A stretch of DNA of 64,000 nt from Hymenopellis radicata (taxonomy: Eukaryota; Basidiomycota; Agaricomycetes; Agaricales; Physalacriaceae): the NCBI GenBank assembly GCA_015501595.1, contig JADNRX010000248.1, positions 1 through 64,000 of the forward strand, given 5' to 3'. Below, piece after piece: positions 45,792-57,455 of this stretch (within the stretch, counting starts at the first letter, position 1; each line of letters begins with the position of its first letter). The notes under the pieces were generated by a model, which made no database searches, was not told where the DNA came from, and saw nothing but the letters and a program-made list of their open reading frames with translations. The translations under genes were made by a program, and so were the position numbers.

Positions 45792-47428
45792 GTCTGCGGG
45801 TATGAGTGATGGTCGTCGTAGTAATGCAGGACTACGTGTGTTTTCACGCTATTAGTATGTATGCAAGCCGCCGCAGTCCCAACTCGATCGGGTACATTCC
45901 TAAATGAATACTCGCGTTCGCCGCCGTTGGGCTATGAGAGGCGCGGCGCTCGCACTCGCATTTACTCTTTAAAATGCATATCGCAAACCAAGCACATGGG
46001 TAGCGGCGAGGATCTTGGGCTATATGTTGATGAATTGGCTCCAAGACCTCTGACGAGGTGTTCGCGATTGCCTCGTGCGCGTCGGTCTCGAGGTGTAGGT
46101 CGTGCAACGGTCAGCCATTCTTCTTCCGCAGCCTCCTGGCATACGATACTCGGAAGACGCAGAGAATAGCGCAGTACTGATAGCGAGCTTCTTGAGAGAA
46201 ACGTCGAAGGCCGTCTTGACTCGTAATTCGTTAGCCTGTTGCAGAGACCGTCCACGTCTCCGCAGGCATTGGCGTTTCGCCCGACACTGTCTGGTTAAAA
46301 ACGTATCTTGACGTGTGGTAGAAGCGGCCGCTGCTAACCATCAGGTGACCAATTCAGAGGGTGGCGCGCCGCCAAAGAATCAGACGATTGTGCAAGAGCT
46401 CCATAAGTCATTCTACACAGTGCACTGCTCTCCAAATCAGCCCATTCCGTACACCTAAAAAATCAAGACTATCAGGAGAATTCCAGTATACTATGAGAAA
46501 AGTGCCCACTGCCAATGATACCATTTATGCCCCACTAGTACATGTGGAATCGATTGGGGAGAGTCGTCTTTTTGTTCAACAGTTGAACGTTGAGCGTCTA
46601 CGAGGGCGTTGGGTGCAAATTGAAAAGGCGATTTCAACCACGCTTTTCCATCAATGTCATGATCCAGGTGGGAAGACAAACATATTTCAAACTCCGCCGC
46701 TTTCATACTTCGTCTTAACGGTCAGGCGGGGGCGATGGGCGTCTGGAAGCAGCACGACGATGGGCAAGGGTTGGGAGCGTAAGTCTGAATTTTTAGAGAG
46801 AAATGGATGAAATATTGTAGGAGATCCAGTAGATACAGAGGTTCAAAAAACCACCGAGATTAATGACCGTGGGGCAGCAAGTTGAGTCTTGACGTCTATG
46901 CTTGTGAGGATGGTAAGGTAAGGTGTACTTCATTTGTGCGCTATTCTGGTTGCTTCTCTCCCGAATAGCCTATCCTGCGTACCCAACCATGGCTTCCCTT
47001 TTGGCGCCCGATCGCCCACTGGTTGGAGTGCCAAACGTCAAAACGTTTGCGTACTGTCACTTTGAACGTGCGACTAGCTAACTACTAATAGACCCCGCAA
47101 GCTTATAACTTCCATATGTATTTCACAGGGACACAACCGCGCACAGAAAGCTCGGAAGTGCATCAGTTTGTGACGAACACGATGAGGAACACGATCGACA
47201 AACTATGCGTCACCGTTTTCCAACTTGAATTGGTGCACCATTCGACGTGCCAGTTGGCCGTACCGCAGCGACACCTTCGGCGATTTCTTTCTAGACACTA
47301 CTTGCTTCAGGGCTCCTTTAGAGTAGACAAGCGGGCTCCAGACTTCTCGAGCTTATCTGGCGGATATAACCCCGGCGGCGCTGGCATTCTTTGCTTCGAA
47401 CGACCCGCTTTCTCGTCTCCCTAGCAGG
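45792..47428. other. Intergenic, no recognisable gene
   Basis: Both strands have only short open frames. A frame at 46490-46810 is open for about 100 codons but shows no known motif. The right end should hold the kinase promoter. Confidence 0.45.
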
Positions 47429-49177
47429 ATGGCATCAATCTCCTCTGACGACTCCTTCCACTGCCACGTATCCAAGCCAAATCGCCATTTATCCCTCGCC
47501 CTCAGAGACCATGGCACATCCTCCTCGTCCTTCTCAGCCGGACCGCTGACGCCTCACGACGACTCGCTCTTGGAGGACGAAGACTTTTTCTCGCTGCCGT
47601 CGCTCAAGAAACCTGACGGGGCTGTCCCGCCACACCTATTCTCACATCACAGAACCCTTTCAACCGTACCAGACAACCCGAATCTCTCTTCGCTGGCCGA
47701 AACATCTATCGCCTTCCCATCCTCTATATCATCTTTCGAAATTATAGGCACCCTAGGCCGCGGGACGTACGGAAAGGTCCTACTCGGCAGCCATGCGAGG
47801 GCGCCAGGACTTCAAGCCATCAAGGTACTGCAAAAGACAGGAATGCATCGCTACGGAATCGAAGAAGTCGAGCGAGAGCTGCGAACCCTCAGGTCATTCA
47901 GCGACACTTCGGCAGACCCTCGCACAGCGTTTCTGCAAAACATGCTCGGCACGTTTTCCGACGAGCGTTTTGTCTTCATTGTCCTCGTACGTGAACCCTT
48001 TCTTGGTGCCCGATACTCGTCATCAATCTCATTGCAGGAATACCACCCTACCCCACTTTCTGACTCTGATCTCTCTTCCCGTCTTCGACTAGATGGTCCC
48101 GTGGGTCTCCCAACATCCAAATCACTCCCTCACACGTTCCCCCTCCGCCAACTTCACAACATGCGCATTCCGCATTACACTCGCTACGCCTTCTATCGGC
48201 AGAACTTGTAATTGCCATACTTTTTCTTCATGAGATGGGCATCATCCACCAGGATCTCAAGCCGGCGAACGTTATGGTTTCTGCAGCCGGTCATATCGTT
48301 ATCGGCGACTTTGGAGCATCGTCTTGGATGAGCGAGGGTAAGGCGGTATTCCGGCCCATGGACGTTGTCACGTTCACGCCAATTTACGCTGCACCGGAAC
48401 TTGCCCATAGGAACGCCGAAGGGATGGTGCACATTGATTCCGGCGTAGATTGGTGGAGTTTGGGTGTGATGTTGTATGAGCTCGCGCTGGGGAGTGTGCC
48501 CTTCCAACGAGGCGAGAACAGGACCGTGGGCGACTATAGCTGCGCGTTTGGCGAAATGGAGAAGATGGTGATTAAGGGCCAAGACACAGAGTGGTGGGAT
48601 CCGCGGTTTGAGGATTTTATCAGATCTGTCGGTCCTTTCCACCTCCTGCCCACTTGACTTCATGCTGACGAGTCTATTTCTCAGCTTCTTATCCATGACC
48701 CTCGCGACCGTATTAGGGACGAGAACGTGAAGCAGCAGCCGATATTTGAGCCCGTGTCTGAGCTTTGGGATGAGATCGCGGCCCTCGCTCACCCGCCACT
48801 GCCAGCACCCAGTCTTCGCTATCTCGACTCGGACGTCGGTCTCTCTTTGTACACCGAGGAACCTTCGGACCTCGGAGGTTTACCCTTTGACGTACCAATG
48901 TACGAAGAAGACCGGAGCCTTGTGCATCCCATTCCTTCATCGCCTCCATATACCAGTTTTGTACCACCGTTTCTGATGCCGACGACGAGTTCTCGGATTC
49001 GCCGTCTTCGCTGGACGTCAGCAAGGTGGTGTTCACGCCGTTGTCTGACGTCGCCCTGCCCCGTCGCCGTCATCGTCTGACGGCGATTCGGAGCTGGGGC
49101 ACGTCGTGGTCTCGCCGCCGGAGGTATACAAACGCCAGCGCACGCCGTCACCTACCCCGAGACGCATGGCCAAATGA
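47429..49177 (+). CDS. Serine/threonine protein kinase (AGC-like, non-RD)
   Basis: ATG 47429 (MASISSDDSFHCHVS), a Ser-rich N-terminus, then at about residue 100 the kinase domain: glycine loop GTLGRGTYGKVLLG, AIKVL (Lys), FVFIVL and, after a 51-nt intron, EYHPTPLSDSDLSSRLRLD; LSAELVIAILFLHEMGIIHQ, catalytic HQDLKPANV, DFGASSW, TFTPIYAAPEL, DWWSLGVMLYELALGSVPF, then LLIHDPRDRIRD. The HRD arginine is Gln, so it is a non-RD kinase. The C-terminal tail is acidic and Ser/Pro-rich and ends about 49177. Frame changes without a possible intron occur near 48140 (a ccccc run), 48965 and 49050; each could be one lost base. The gene is clearly kinase-like, its integrity uncertain. Confidence 0.75.
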
Positions 49178-49707
49178 AGCTTCCGTTCCCTTCTGTAAGG
49201 GACATGGAAGGGTATGCAGACGTTACACCTCCGTACGTGTACAAGCGCGCACAGACTCTGACTAGAACCCCGTCTCCATCGTCGAGGCAGTGTCGGCGTG
49301 ATATTTTCAGTCCGCGGCCTGATTCGGGGCGGTCGGAGAGAGTCCTTCGGCGGACGCAGGGAAGCGGCAGTTGAGAGGGTCGGAGTGGACTCTGGAGGAG
49401 AGTTTGACAATATCGGTGCTTTCAGCCATGCAGCAGAGGGTGCCATCCAAGCCACGTTCAGATATGTCGGCGTCGGGATCGAGGAAAAGTATTGTCGGAC
49501 GGGTGTGTAAGAGGCTGCGAAAGTTTTCTATGTGTTCCGCGGCCTAGACGTTGTTCATACGCTTCGATTTGTACCACGTTACCTGTATGTAGGACTTGAT
49601 TTGTTGGGACTTGACAAGGACACAGTCGATTTGTATATCTGTATGTCTAGATTATGTGTATTACCTGTGTTCGTTACTTGTACAGTCTATATTGGAATCG
49701 AACATTG
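49178..49707. other. Intergenic
   Basis: 3' flanks of two converging genes. Nothing recognisable. Confidence 0.45.
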
Positions 49708-50917
49708 TTACATGTGCGTGGTTGGGGTGACCGTCCCCGAAGGTGGCGCTGATAAAGGGCTGGGAGAAGGGACATCTCCGAGAGGATCTTTGAGATAAGC
49801 TGCCAAGAACTTGCGCCAGCTTGTCTTGGAGGGGACGAAGTGACCTGAACAATGTTAGAGGTTGTCTAAGGTTAACCCAGAACAAAATGCGCTTACCGCC
49901 GTCATGTTCTTCGACTCGTTTGTGTGTGGAGACGTCGAGAAGACTTTGCGATCGCTCGGGGGTAACGATGATATCTGTCTTCCCAATCACATGTAGGGTG
50001 GGGGTATCGTATGAAGTCTGGAATACGACCTCTGATAGTGGATCGACAATCTTGAAGCCAGCGACGGATACACAGAATTGGCTATTGGCCGATGAGGTGT
50101 TTATTCGATAAGAGTAGTAGTGTAACACACAAAGGAGGGTGGGGAGGCTTCCCATCAACAAGGAACGGCGGATACACTTCGGGGCGTTCCAGCTAGATAC
50201 AGTCTGGTCAGCCATTGCTCATCTTGAGAGCTTGTTGGACCCACAAGTGCTGCTAGAAAGGCAGCCATGCAAGCTCCTTGGCTATGATTTACAAAGACCA
50301 TTAATTGGCTTGAAACATTCGTGTAGCCCAGCATACCTGAATCCAAAGACACCCTACGGTAATCGTGTTAATACGTGAACCAGACCTACGAAGAGTAGAC
50401 GCACATCAAACGTTCGCGCTTCAAAGTCTCCCTAAGCAGAACCAAAGAGTCTTCCAGCCCTATTGCCTTCGTCTTGTCGTGATTAGCTTTGTACCATCCT
50501 CTCGGCTTCAAGGCCGGATCGTCAGTAGCACCCGCTTCGGAAGCCCCAGTTCCGCTAAGCGGCCCTCCGTCAACGTCTCGTTCGAAGATGAAGCACCAAA
50601 GAGATCTACAGGTTGCAGGACTATTGGTCCGTCAAGGAAGACTGAGCGCCGCTAGCGTTCAGAATAGAGTCTACTCTCTGGCCATTCATAGTAGCTCACC
50701 AAAGTCTACGTTTTTCCCGCATTGCTTTCTGAGCGCCCCAATCTACTTTATTGACTGAGATCCTAAACAGGTATGGGGGGAAGGAGCTAGGACGGACGCG
50801 TTTGCTGAATATGGCAGCGTTTTGAGAGTACCTGCGACCAAGATGGGTGGACTGAGATTTGGAGATGGGCATCGGAACGTACCCATGTAAGACGAGGATG
50901 GATTTAGTAGCGGCCAT
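49708..50917 (-). CDS. FSH1-family serine hydrolase
   Basis: ATG 50917 (MAATKSILVLHG), intron, YSQNAAIFSKR, intron, IGALRKQCGKNVDF, intron, FLDGPIVLQPVDL, DDPALKPRGWYKANHDK, the nucleophile elbow VFGFSQGACMAAFLAAL (Ser), FCVSVAGFKI, GKTDIIVTPE (Asp) and EEHDGGHFVPS (His), ending PTTHM at 49708-49710. So the catalytic triad is complete. Seven or more introns of about 50 nt. Between VDLF and GATDDP the frame changes; a 62-nt intron with GT-AG borders would solve it, or one G is missing in a G run. FSH1 proteins are small cytosolic alpha/beta hydrolases of uncertain substrate, related to human OVCA2; in fungi some are linked to secondary metabolism. Confidence 0.82.
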
Positions 50918-51336
50918 GTCGGATTATTGGAAGGATGGTGGTGGTGGTTACAGAGCAAAGAAATTTGACGGGACATGAGTGCAAAATGACGGAAACAGAG
51001 GCTCGGAACCGGCATGCCGGAGTAAACATGATCAAGTTGCCGACCTCGTTCTAGACTCTGAACGTCAAGTTCGTCCCACCGCCAACTCGATGCTCTCTGA
51101 ACAGAGCGGGATACCTTGGCACTTCAAGGAAATCGGGCACGTCTCCAGAAAACAGACGATGTTCTGTTCATGTCGAATATCAGACCAAGCGTCGAGTACG
51201 GTCGAAGCAACAGGTCTTAAAGTTTACTTCTCTCTCATTCTGTATCGCTGTCATATGTCTGCTAATCTCAAGTTTACAGACTCAAAAGTAATAATGAAAG
51301 CAGAATCCTATCGCTCTGCACGGAATGTCTCTACCG

Positions 51337-51682
51337 ATAAGAGAGATTTGGCCTCAACTGGCCGTAAGAGAAGGAGACGATGAAATGAAGATGACTGAGA
51401 GGGAAATATTCCCACAGGTGATGTAGAACGACTGAGAATGAGAGATCACTTAGTATAGTGAAACTATTCCAAGTGTTGTGTTGAAGACTGGCGCTGCGGC
51501 TTCACGGTCGTGATGGAAAGGGGAAAGGAGACCGTGACGAATTCAAATGACCACCTCTGGTCATTGGAATTGGAGAGGGGAAGCCGGCTAGAGCCGACGG
51601 AACCCCAAGGCAGACAGACCAGTCTTGAGCGTGCGGGAAACCGAATTCGAGACGAATACCGAATCAGGAGATACCACACACT
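51337..51682 (-). repeat. B2 repeat of the retrotransposon
   Basis: The 346 bases are nearly identical to B1 (51922-52258), from ataagagagatttggcc to ggagatacca. The main differences are one base in gctgcggc versus gctgccggc and an extra 7-8 bases near 51630. Confidence 0.9.
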
Positions 51683-51707
51683 GATGAACAAGGCGAGGGT
51701 GGGCGGG

Positions 51708-51920
51708 AGAAAAGAAAATGAGATGAATGAATGAAGAGCGGGATATTGAACCCGCGAGGAGTCGAGGACAACGAACACGACGACCAGCAATACCCCAAAG
51801 AATTGGATTGCTGTCTCGTTGTATGTACATGTAGAATGTACACGACGACGGCCTAGATGGCCTGCACTATCTTATCCTTAGATAAGTTTATCGCTCGTTC
51901 CTCGCGATAACTTATCGCGG
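51708..51920 (-). repeat. A2 repeat of the retrotransposon
   Basis: Matches A1 (57456-57669) almost base for base from agaaaagaaaatgag to the terminal palindrome at 51903-51919, with one missing c near 51852. It sits between B2 and B1. Confidence 0.9.
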
Positions 51921-51921
51921 A

Positions 51922-52258
51922 ATAAGAGAGATTTGGCCTCAACTGGCCGTAAGAGAAGGAGACGATGAAATGAAGATGACTGAGAGGGAAATATTCCCAC
52001 AGGTGATGTAGAACGACTGAGAATGAGAGATCACTTAGTATAGTGAAACTATTCCAAGTGTTGTGTTGAAGACTGGCGCTGCCGGCTTCACGGTCGTGAT
52101 GGAAAGGGGAAAGGAGACCGTGACGAATTCAAATGACCACCTCTGGTCATTGGAATTGGAGAGGGGAAGCCGGCTAGAGCCGACGGAACCCCAAGGCAGA
52201 CAGACCAGTCTTGTGCGGGAAACCGAATTCGAGACGAATACCGAATCAGGAGATACCA
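51922..52258 (-). repeat. B1 repeat of the retrotransposon
   Basis: Direct repeat of B2. It lies between the end of the recombinase ORF and A2. Homology ends at ggagatacca, after which unique sequence leads to the ORF stop. Confidence 0.9.
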
Positions 52259-52455
52259 ACCCGAGCGAAGGCTCACACAACTGATTCGGGCAGAGACGAA
52301 TTCAGTTTCCCCAACCAGAGGCAGAGCGAGGATATCAACAGTTTTAACATACATCATATTTGGCGAATAACGATTCACGTAAGGTAATAGCTAGTAAGAG
52401 CAACAGTAAATTTATGCTAACGGACATATGCAAGTAGAGTATCAGTCCATGTCAT

Positions 52456-53937
52456 CTAACGAACCATCGTAAGGTTTAAGGAGTGCGGCGGGATCTTGTT
52501 AGAGACCCGAAACTTTTCAAATACAGCAGCGAGCTCCACTAAGTGAGCGTGACGATAAGCTTTTGAAGTTGAGAGCGGAATAATTTCCTCCATCCGGCGC
52601 CAGTATAGCAGAAAAGCGAGGGAAGTCCATCCGCCGTCGCTGCCACCGTTTCTGGGGAACGCCCGCAAGCAAGAGCTCTACTGCGCCCCAATGCGAAAAC
52701 TGTGGCCGTGGATGTGGTACAGTCCACGAGAATCCCACAACTTGCGGCCAAAGGAGAGGAAAGAGCTCTTGGAAAGGTGAGACCACTTTTTCGGAGATGC
52801 GGCATATGCGAAGAGCGGGGCGTCCTCCGTAACTGAGGCGTTAACCGAGAGGTGATTGCGTAAGGCCGCCACAGGACAGAGGTCGTCATCACGCGCAGTC
52901 AACGTGACGTTCGCGCCCTCCTCCTTAGTCGTCTTTGACCAAGGTATATGGAAGTGCGCCGATGAGACGCCACCTCGCAGTCGAGAGAACTTCACCCTAG
53001 TCAAATCAGCATTGATCCGATAACGAGAAAAAACAAACGTACTGGACAGCACGCGTGACATGGTAGGTGGGGTCGAAATCGGCAGTCTTGGCCACTACAA
53101 TTTCTCCAAGACGTCGACAACCCAGAATGCACATGCTGCCGCGGCCCACACGGCGGCGTCTATCGGCTTCTTCAGATCCACGTCCTCCCTGAGGGCAATC
53201 AAGTGCTCCAAAGACACCGGAGCGCGAAGCGGTCGCTTGTGATGCGCGCCTTCCTTCCTTGCGGATGTGCGAGCCATCTGGACCCAGCGATGGTCGCCGC
53301 ACCATGGCGCGTTATTGATGTCGTGCCAAGCTTTGAGACCGCTCATCCAATTCTTGATTGCGCCTCCCCCGACCGAACCCTTGTACTCTCCGATGAATGC
53401 ACACAGTAATGCGTAGGATGCTGGCATGCGTTTCTTCTCGGAAATATCGTAACGGTCGCAGAATTGATGGAAGCGTATAAGGCCCGCTGCGTAGGTGACC
53501 TTTGTGCTGGGCGCGTATGCGTTGCGCAGGGAGGAGAGGGCTAGCTCCACCAGCTCTGAAGGAAGTTCCTCGTCCAACAGCTGACGGTGAAGCACAGCGT
53601 ACTCGGAAGACCACCCAAATAGGCAATCACCCGCGGGGATATCAGGTCGTATGTCGTTGTTGACGATCCGGTTGGACTTTTTTGGTTTTCGTGTTGATTT
53701 CGCTGATGGACGGGATGAAAGTACAAAAGAGCGCGATGTGCGCGACGGCAAGTGATCCACTGGTTGATTGAAAGGTGGTGGAAGCGAAGACTCGAGTAAA
53801 GGAGGGTCATCTGATGATAAAGCAAATATGGAGGACTTGAAGATGTGACTGGAGTTGGCTGAAGGAATTGGAGGAGCTGGGGGGGCAGGAGGTGGTGATG
53901 ATTTGAATGAGAATGAAAATATTGATGGAATCGACAT
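52456..53937 (-). pseudogene. Tyrosine recombinase of the retrotransposon, frameshifted
   Basis: ATG 53937 (MSIPSIFSFSFKSSPPP) opens a low-complexity N-terminus, then a core-binding domain (YAPSTKVTYAAGLIRFHQFC, KNWMSGLKAWHDINNAPW) and the catalytic domain: the first Arg in CRRLGE, LCPVAALRNHLSVNAS, the box HGHSFRIG (HxxR), and GGWTSLAFLLYWRRMEE with the Tyr nucleophile. All catalytic residues can be found, but in different frames: one G seems missing near 53117 (tgg gtt), and two more shifts occur at about 52690 and 52640. It would integrate a circular DNA form by site-specific recombination, without target duplication. Confidence 0.85.
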
Positions 53938-53990
53938 GGTTCGGGAGTCAGAGAGGCGCGGCGAAAGGCGCCGCAAATCTGAATGGTGTA

Positions 53991-56439
53991 TTAGACATTG
54001 ACAAGGAACTCGCGAAGCTCGTCAGGGAGCGTGATTCGGGTGTGAATTTTCATATCCGGTGGACCAAATTCCCCGCGCGAGATGGGGTCAGCCGGATTGA
54101 CAGCAGTCGCCACGTATTCGTATGCGGGTGAGATGCCCGTAGCGACAAGTGTGGTAAAAGAACGACGGATGGAGAGATTAATGAAAGGGTTTGGGCATCG
54201 ACCTTTGCGAAAGGCGCCAATCGAGCCATCGTTATCCGAGTGAACAAGGAGGTGAGCGTCCCTCACGCCCAGAGCCTGAAGGAAAAGGAAGAGGATTTCG
54301 ATTGCGACTGTCTCCAGCCAGCCGATGTCGCGACCTGGCGCGAGTGCTTTCCAATTCGGTACAAGGCGGAAGGCGGCCCATCGACCCCGGATAAGGATCC
54401 CGATACCCCACGAGGTTGATGCGTCCACGTACAACCTCAGGTCAATGGGTGGACCCAACGCCTTCAGCGGACGCGTGAAATGAGGTTCCGACAGCTTCCG
54501 CACCCACCACTTGACATCCGAGATGACCGAAGGTGGCGGGTGGCGACGAATGAACTCGTTGCCCTTGAAGGATGAAGCAAAGTTGGACAGGGATGAGAGA
54601 TAGGCGGTGCCCGTCGTGTGGACAAATGCCACATGACATAGCGACCTGTGAATCTTGTTGATTTCTTCCAGAGTACAAGCTGCGCCTGAGAAACATGCAG
54701 CGAATACCTCCGCGCGCTGCAAAAACTTCAGGCGCTTCTCCTCCGTGAAGCCAACCCAACGCTCTGCAAAATGCCAGAGATATCCAATGAAGACCGTCAA
54801 GAAGACAAAGTCAAGATCGCCTTTGTCGTTCCAGGGAGTCATAAGAGGCGCGACCATGGCCATCATGTCGTCGTGGTCGAAATCATAACGGAACTTGCCC
54901 ACTGTGATACGCCCATCAGGTTTGGCGAAACGAACGTTCTTGATGTCGTCTTCGTACTTGAGACCGACATCCACGCCCTGAGCCTCCCATACGTGCATGA
55001 GCGCGTTCGCAATCATCCCCGCATTACTGCTGGCAGATGCGGCTCCAAACGGAAAAGTATGCTCGATGTAGAAGTCATCCACGTTGCCTTGAACACAAGG
55101 ACGTCAGAAATGACAAAACGCGCTATGACGCGACAGAATCACCTTGGAAAACCAAGTACGGCTTGTGATCTGGAAGTACGGGACACGTGCGATGGAATTT
55201 CGCAATATCTTTGGTACACGCTTGTGCACCGGGAGGCGCATTCGCCACCTGAAGATGAAGTCAGCCACATGGCTTAAGACAAGTTATGAGTTATGCGAGA
55301 CGCCTCACTACGGAGTGCTCGGGAGACGCCTCACAACGGAGTGCTCCGGACGATGACATCCCAACGAGGGAGTCAGGCAAGGCGTCTCACGCGAGAACAC
55401 CGAGCGAGGATGACGAAAATCAAAAACGCCTGCACAGAAACTCCCCCAAAACACAGAACAAAGAAATGCAGTCTATATACCCTTAAACACGACGGAGACT
55501 ACTCACGATTTGTTCGACCTGGGGTGCCATATCGAAATGAGTCGGAAAGTCCTCCTTGTGGATATGATGGTTGACAGCCGGTGCGTCGCGACAATCCTTC
55601 GACAAGTGGCGGCACACGCGCAACTTGTCCGGCAGTCCCGGACCCTGCGTGGTCTCCGAGACGATGAGAGGAGAGGAATGAAATGGACCACGCAGGATCC
55701 GTTCCACATCAGAACGAGAGAAAGGACCAGAGATACGACCTGCGGCAAGCTCGTCCGCGATGTACTTGTCGACAGCAGATTTGTGCGTGCGACAAGAAGG
55801 GTGATTAGGGATTATAATGGTTGAAGTCAAGGGAGGCATGCGACCGAGCGGAAAACCGTTACGCAGATTATTGCAAAGGAGAGGATATTTCGATAAAAGA
55901 TTATGCTGAGAGAGTAAGCGTTCGAAGGCGTCAACGTCGTAAGGTGTAACAATTCTTGAGAATATTTCATTGTCGAGTTCGGTAGCATTGGGCAAAGGCG
56001 GTCGGTGAATAATCGTATCAGAGAAGTCGGTGTAGCAAAGGAATGGACGGGATGAGGATGGGGCATCTTCAAGGTCGCTCGCGGCAAGAGTAAGAGAAGG
56101 CGTGGTGGTCCCTGGAACCACACCAAGAACAGACGTCGAGGCGATCTGTGTCGGGGTGGGTGCACTTCCCTGTGCCGGCGACGTTGAAGAGGCTGCAGAT
56201 CTGGACTCTCGAGGTCGGGTGGAGGAGGTTCTTGTCCCTGACGATGCCCCAGATCGGCCTCGTGTTTGACTTCTGTGAGTGGTTAGTGGAGAGGTGCCCC
56301 CGCTCGCCACACGCGAGGCATACAGGGGAGACGCCCTCTCCCGGGCCGCGACGCGTACCCCGAAAGGACCCGCGCGAGGCTCCATCACCGGAGCCTCGCG
56401 CGGATGAGTTCTTCCCAGAGCGAGCGGCGACGTCCGCAC
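53991..56439 (-). CDS. Reverse transcriptase / RNase H of the retrotransposon
   Basis: The frame is open from about 56439, overlapping the end of the Gag-like ORF, so the true start is unclear. Three exons join: one to 55507 (GPFHSSPLIVSE, LRVCRHLSKD), a 258-nt intron, 55248-55143 (VANAPPGAQACTKDIAKFHR), a 55-nt intron, and 55087-53991. Reverse transcriptase segments include PFGAASASSNAGMIANAL and the catalytic box KYEDD (YxDD). RNase H follows: LYVDASTSWGIGILI, WLETVAIEI, VHSDNDGSIGAF and NPADPISRGEF hold the four acidic residues. Both junctions keep the frame. Introns inside a retrotransposon RT are unusual, because they should be lost by retrotransposition unless splicing is incomplete. 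Confidence 0.85.
55297..55348 (+). repeat. Two tandem 26-bp repeats inside the RT intron
   Basis: gagacgcctcactacggagt and the following bases are repeated directly behind (gagacgcctcacaacggagt), with two differences over 26 bp. A third partial unit (aggcgtctcacgcgag) lies inverted at about 55379-55394. They may form a stem in the transcript. Confidence 0.75.
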
Positions 56440-57436
56440 GCTCCCTCTTCAACGCTTCTTCCACCAACAAAGCTGCCTGCTTCTTCGCGTTGTAGGTGAT
56501 CAACGCATTAGAGTACTCACGGTCGTAGAAAGCCCCGTCGTATGTCGTAGGCGTGACAGCATACTCGTGCCTCAACTTTGCCTCGACCGGAGCCCATGCT
56601 TCGTACTCGGCGACCTTCTCCGTGAGTGTGTCGAAGAATGAGTAGTGTTGGGACCAACGAAGCGCGTACGGACCCTGTGCACCCGCCTTATCTCTCAAAC
56701 GGCAGAATCTGAGGCGATTCTGAGCGCACTCAGTATATTCTCCGTACGACGGGCGAACGTCGTCACCGAAGCGCTTGACAAGCTCTTCGACGTTGAGGAT
56801 GTAGCGACGAGCTACCGAGCCGGGCGCGGGATTCGCTTTGATGATGGGGAGGGTAGCAGCATTCTCCCAGACGTAGCGCAGCGCGGAGTTGGAGAAGACG
56901 GACTGTGGAAGGGGAGTCACGTCTTCAGAATCATATAAACTCTGGTGAAATTTGACGTCGAGCTTAGCTCCGGGAGCCCTCTGCACTTCCTGCGTCGTGT
57001 CCATGACCTTGTTGTCCTTCGGCGCGTCAGCAGCAGCCTTTGCGTCCTCCTTCTTCTTCTTCTCATCCGCCTTCCATGCGGCGACGCCGTTCCAAATGTA
57101 CATCGGGACCTTTTTTACATGAGATAAGAAATCAGTCTCGCAAAATGAACGCTCTTCCTCCCGAGTAAAAGAGATATACGAAGCGGCAGGAGAGCCTGCG
57201 CTCGTCACACCGGCGGCACCCAATGTAAAATCCATCGTCTTTTGCTGACGATCGAGGTTTTCCGCCTCGATGTCCGCGTTTTTCGAGAGACGGAGCGTGA
57301 TGTCGAGCTTCTTGAACATGGCACACACGGCGGCAGTGGTGTGCGTCCTGCGCGCGCGTGGCGGCGGCGGCGGCGGTGGTGGCGGCGCCGGCTGCGTGGG
57401 TTGACCCGGAGTCTGGCCTTGTGTTGGTTGGGCCAT
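56069..57436 (-). CDS. Gag-like protein (ORF1) of the retrotransposon
   Basis: ATG 57436 (MAQPTQGQTPG) with a poly-proline run, then a nucleocapsid-like part with CLACGERGHLSTNH (zinc-knuckle-like) and a Cys/His-rich end VCSWCGSRDHHAF typical of ORF1 proteins of Ngaro/DIRS elements. About 455 residues, frame intact, stop 56069. The same start is present in the copy at the left window edge. Confidence 0.85.
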   Translation of the reverse strand: MAQPTQGQTPGQPTQPAPPPPPPPPPRARRTHTTAAVCAMFKKLDITLRLSKNADIEAENLDRQQKTMDFTLGAAGVTSAGSPAASYISFTREEERSFCETDFLSHVKKVPMYIWNGVAAWKADEKKKKEDAKAAADAPKDNKVMDTTQEVQRAPGAKLDVKFHQSLYDSEDVTPLPQSVFSNSALRYVWENAATLPIIKANPAPGSVARRYILNVEELVKRFGDDVRPSYGEYTECAQNRLRFCRLRDKAGAQGPYALRWSQHYSFFDTLTEKVAEYEAWAPVEAKLRHEYAVTPTTYDGAFYDREYSNALITYNAKKQAALLVEEALKRERADVAARSGKNSSARGSGDGASRGSFRGTRRGPGEGVSPVCLACGERGHLSTNHSQKSNTRPIWGIVRDKNLLHPTSRVQICSLFNVAGTGKCTHPDTDRLDVCSWCGSRDHHAFSYSCRERP

Positions 57437-57455
57437 GGTGAAAAGGAACGGTGGA

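Noticed and set aside
50540..50620. A certain frameshift in the FSH1 gene
   Set aside because: An additional 62-nt GT-AG intron is possible, so the shift is not proven.
55297..55394. CRISPR-like array
   Set aside because: Only two adjoining repeats without spacers, within an intron of a fungal retrotransposon.
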